A DNA stretch of 64,000 bases. Source: Halomonas sp. S3-1-1. Lineage in GTDB: Bacteria > Pseudomonadota > Gammaproteobacteria > Pseudomonadales > Halomonadaceae. A program made the translations under genes and the position numbers. Positions 62,996 to 64,000 of this stretch are shown here, one piece after another; the stretch's first letter is position 1, and each line of letters starts with the position of its first letter. The notes under the pieces are model-generated. The model did no database searches. It saw nothing but the letters and a program-made list of their open reading frames with translations, and was not told where the DNA came from. The DNA is taken from the NCBI RefSeq assembly GCF_023757625.1, contig NZ_JALGBZ010000002.1, forward strand, positions 310,001 through 374,000, given 5' to 3'.

Positions 62996-64000
62996 TTAGC
63001 CGGCGTCGAAGCCTGGCAGCTTTCCAAAAGACGGCTCCGGTGTATAGCGCACGCAGCGGTTGCGTCCGCCGCGTTTGGCTGCATAAAGCGCTTGGTCGGC
63101 CAGTGACAGCAGCGCCGTGGGCTCTGATGCGTCGTCCGGGTAGCTTGCGAGCCCACAGGAAAGCGTGACCTGAAGGGTGGGCTGCTCATCTCGACCAAGC
63201 TTAACGTTGGCCATCGTGCTCACCAACGAGTCGGCAAAGCTCTGTGCCTTATGCGCGGCCAAGCCAGGAATGACGGCGACGAACTCCTCCCCACCAAAGC
63301 GGCAGACAGTGGCGATCTCGGCCAAATGCCGCTTTAAATGGTCGGCGATGTCGGTGAGCACCCTGTCACCAACGGCGTGACCGTAACGATCATTGATCGA
63401 CTTGAAGTGATCGAGATCGAGCATCAAAAGCGTCAGAGGCTCCTCTTTGGTGCTGGCGTGCTGACATTCCCGTGCGAACAAGAGGTCGAAATGGCGGCGA
63501 TTGTAAAGCCCGGTTAGCGGATCCTTGTAGGAGAGTCCGCGAAGCTTGGCGACCAACCGATCGAGCTCCTCGGTGCGCCTGGCGACTTCCTGCTCCAGGG
63601 TTTCATTGGCACGGCTGATCTGACGCTGGGTGTGCCGGTAGTGCCAGAGAAAGATCGCCGCGTTGGCCAGCGTAAACGCGAGCAGGCCACTGCTCAGCGG
63701 CACCAGGCGCCAGCCGATGAAGCCGTGAGCGACCAGCATATCGAGCACCAGCAACAGCGCGAACAGCGTAATGCTCATGATCAAAAGGCGCTGTTCCAGG
63801 GCGAGCGCCGAAAAACGCCAGTACGAAAGCGCCAGCATGAGGGGCAGCGTGACGAGCAAAAGTGCATCGAACAGCGGAAACGTCAGCGGCAGCGCCACTA
63901 GTCCAAGCGCCACCGCGACCATGGAGGTGGCCAGGTAGAGTAGGTGCAGCTGCCAGATCCACGGCATGAGTTGCCGTGCGCGGCCTTCGAGCCAGTGGCC
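62996..64000 (-). CDS. Membrane diguanylate cyclase, N-terminus beyond the window
   Basis: The frame runs to the right edge without a stop or sure start; the first ATG inside is at 63967, but the reading frame continues open beyond it. The visible part has seven hydrophobic segments (LLYLATSMVAVALGL to ANAAIFLWHYRHTQ), a coiled-coil linker (QISRANETLEQEVARRTEELDRLVAKL) and a GGDEF domain with DPLTGLYNRRHFD, LMLDLDHFKSINDRYGHAVGDRVL and active-site CRFGGEEFVAVIPG. The 7TM-plus-coil layout suggests a 7TMR-DISM-type receptor with an upstream periplasmic domain. The I-site RxxD is absent (AEIA), so feedback by c-di-GMP is not expected. Confidence 0.85.
   Translation of the reverse strand, partial: GHWLEGRARQLMPWIWQLHLLYLATSMVAVALGLVALPLTFPLFDALLLVTLPLMLALSYWRFSALALEQRLLIMSITLFALLLVLDMLVAHGFIGWRLVPLSSGLLAFTLANAAIFLWHYRHTQRQISRANETLEQEVARRTEELDRLVAKLRGLSYKDPLTGLYNRRHFDLLFARECQHASTKEEPLTLLMLDLDHFKSINDRYGHAVGDRVLTDIADHLKRHLAEIATVCRFGGEEFVAVIPGLAAHKAQSFADSLVSTMANVKLGRDEQPTLQVTLSCGLASYPDDASEPTALLSLADQALYAAKRGGRNRCVRYTPEPSFGKLPGFDAG

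Overview
The window looks like chromosomal DNA of a GC-rich gammaproteobacterium close to Halomonas (Halomonadaceae). This is inferred from gene content and protein style: a two-gene AruF/AruG arginine N-succinyltransferase, FabV as enoyl-ACP reductase, a DddC/DddA-type 3-hydroxypropionate module, a YeeN-type YebC protein, and DUF3008 and GlpM proteins. No database search was possible. I found no rRNA, tRNA, CRISPR array, insertion sequence, phage or integration site. Coding density is high and many junctions are 1-4 base ATGA/GTGA overlaps, so this reads as stable core or accessory chromosome rather than an island.

Layout. 1-6.3 kb: end of pgpA, an aldehyde dehydrogenase of the Sad/YneI type, then a LysR gene divergent from mmsA/dddC and a GMC dehydrogenase (dddA-like), which together can take 3-hydroxypropionate to acetyl-CoA. 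6.5-12.3 kb: a cold-shock protein with a long leader, a CocE-type hydrolase paired with an ATP-grasp ligase, and an SLC13-type permease with TrkA-C domains. 12.4-19.6 kb: a small carboxylesterase, then a tightly overlapped five-gene operon of Mrp/complex-I-like membrane subunits (a DUF4040-NuoK-like fusion and three antiporter-like subunits) ending in a YihY/BrkB protein. 19.7-38.9 kb: mostly single genes, including PhoH, LysR, a CDF transporter, a lipoprotein, YbaK, DbpA, a RIO kinase, an AbrB-family membrane protein, an ABC exporter, an MDR oxidoreductase, an unrecognised protein paired with an MscS channel, YebC, LysE, glutathione peroxidase, FabV and a very acidic PRC-barrel secreted protein.

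39-48.3 kb: arginine catabolism by the succinyltransferase pathway. A GlxA/AraC-type regulator (probably ArgR-like) and a reverse-strand SDR gene precede astC-aruF-aruG-astD-astB, followed by a DUF523 gene and a GNAT gene. Between the SDR gene and astC lie two perfect 13-base direct repeats 22 bases apart, the expected architecture for an AraC-type activator. astE, the last pathway step, is not in the window.

48.3-64 kb: a DMT exporter and MarR regulator diverging across two large perfect palindromes, GlpM, a LysR/quinone-reductase pair, a probable siderophore esterase with a Fur-box-like site and a possible CUG-start microprotein downstream, ElaA and BluB, two diguanylate cyclases, a DUF1963-like protein, a GNAT-LysR pair, and an amidase with a two-part sodium:solute symporter. 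The last gene runs off the right edge.

The most promising less-described items are the Mrp-like operon with YihY, the ATP-grasp/CocE pair, the MscS-partner protein, the palindrome pair at 49.26-49.31 kb and the CUG-start frame at 52.0 kb. All of these are inferences from sequence reading and each carries a test.
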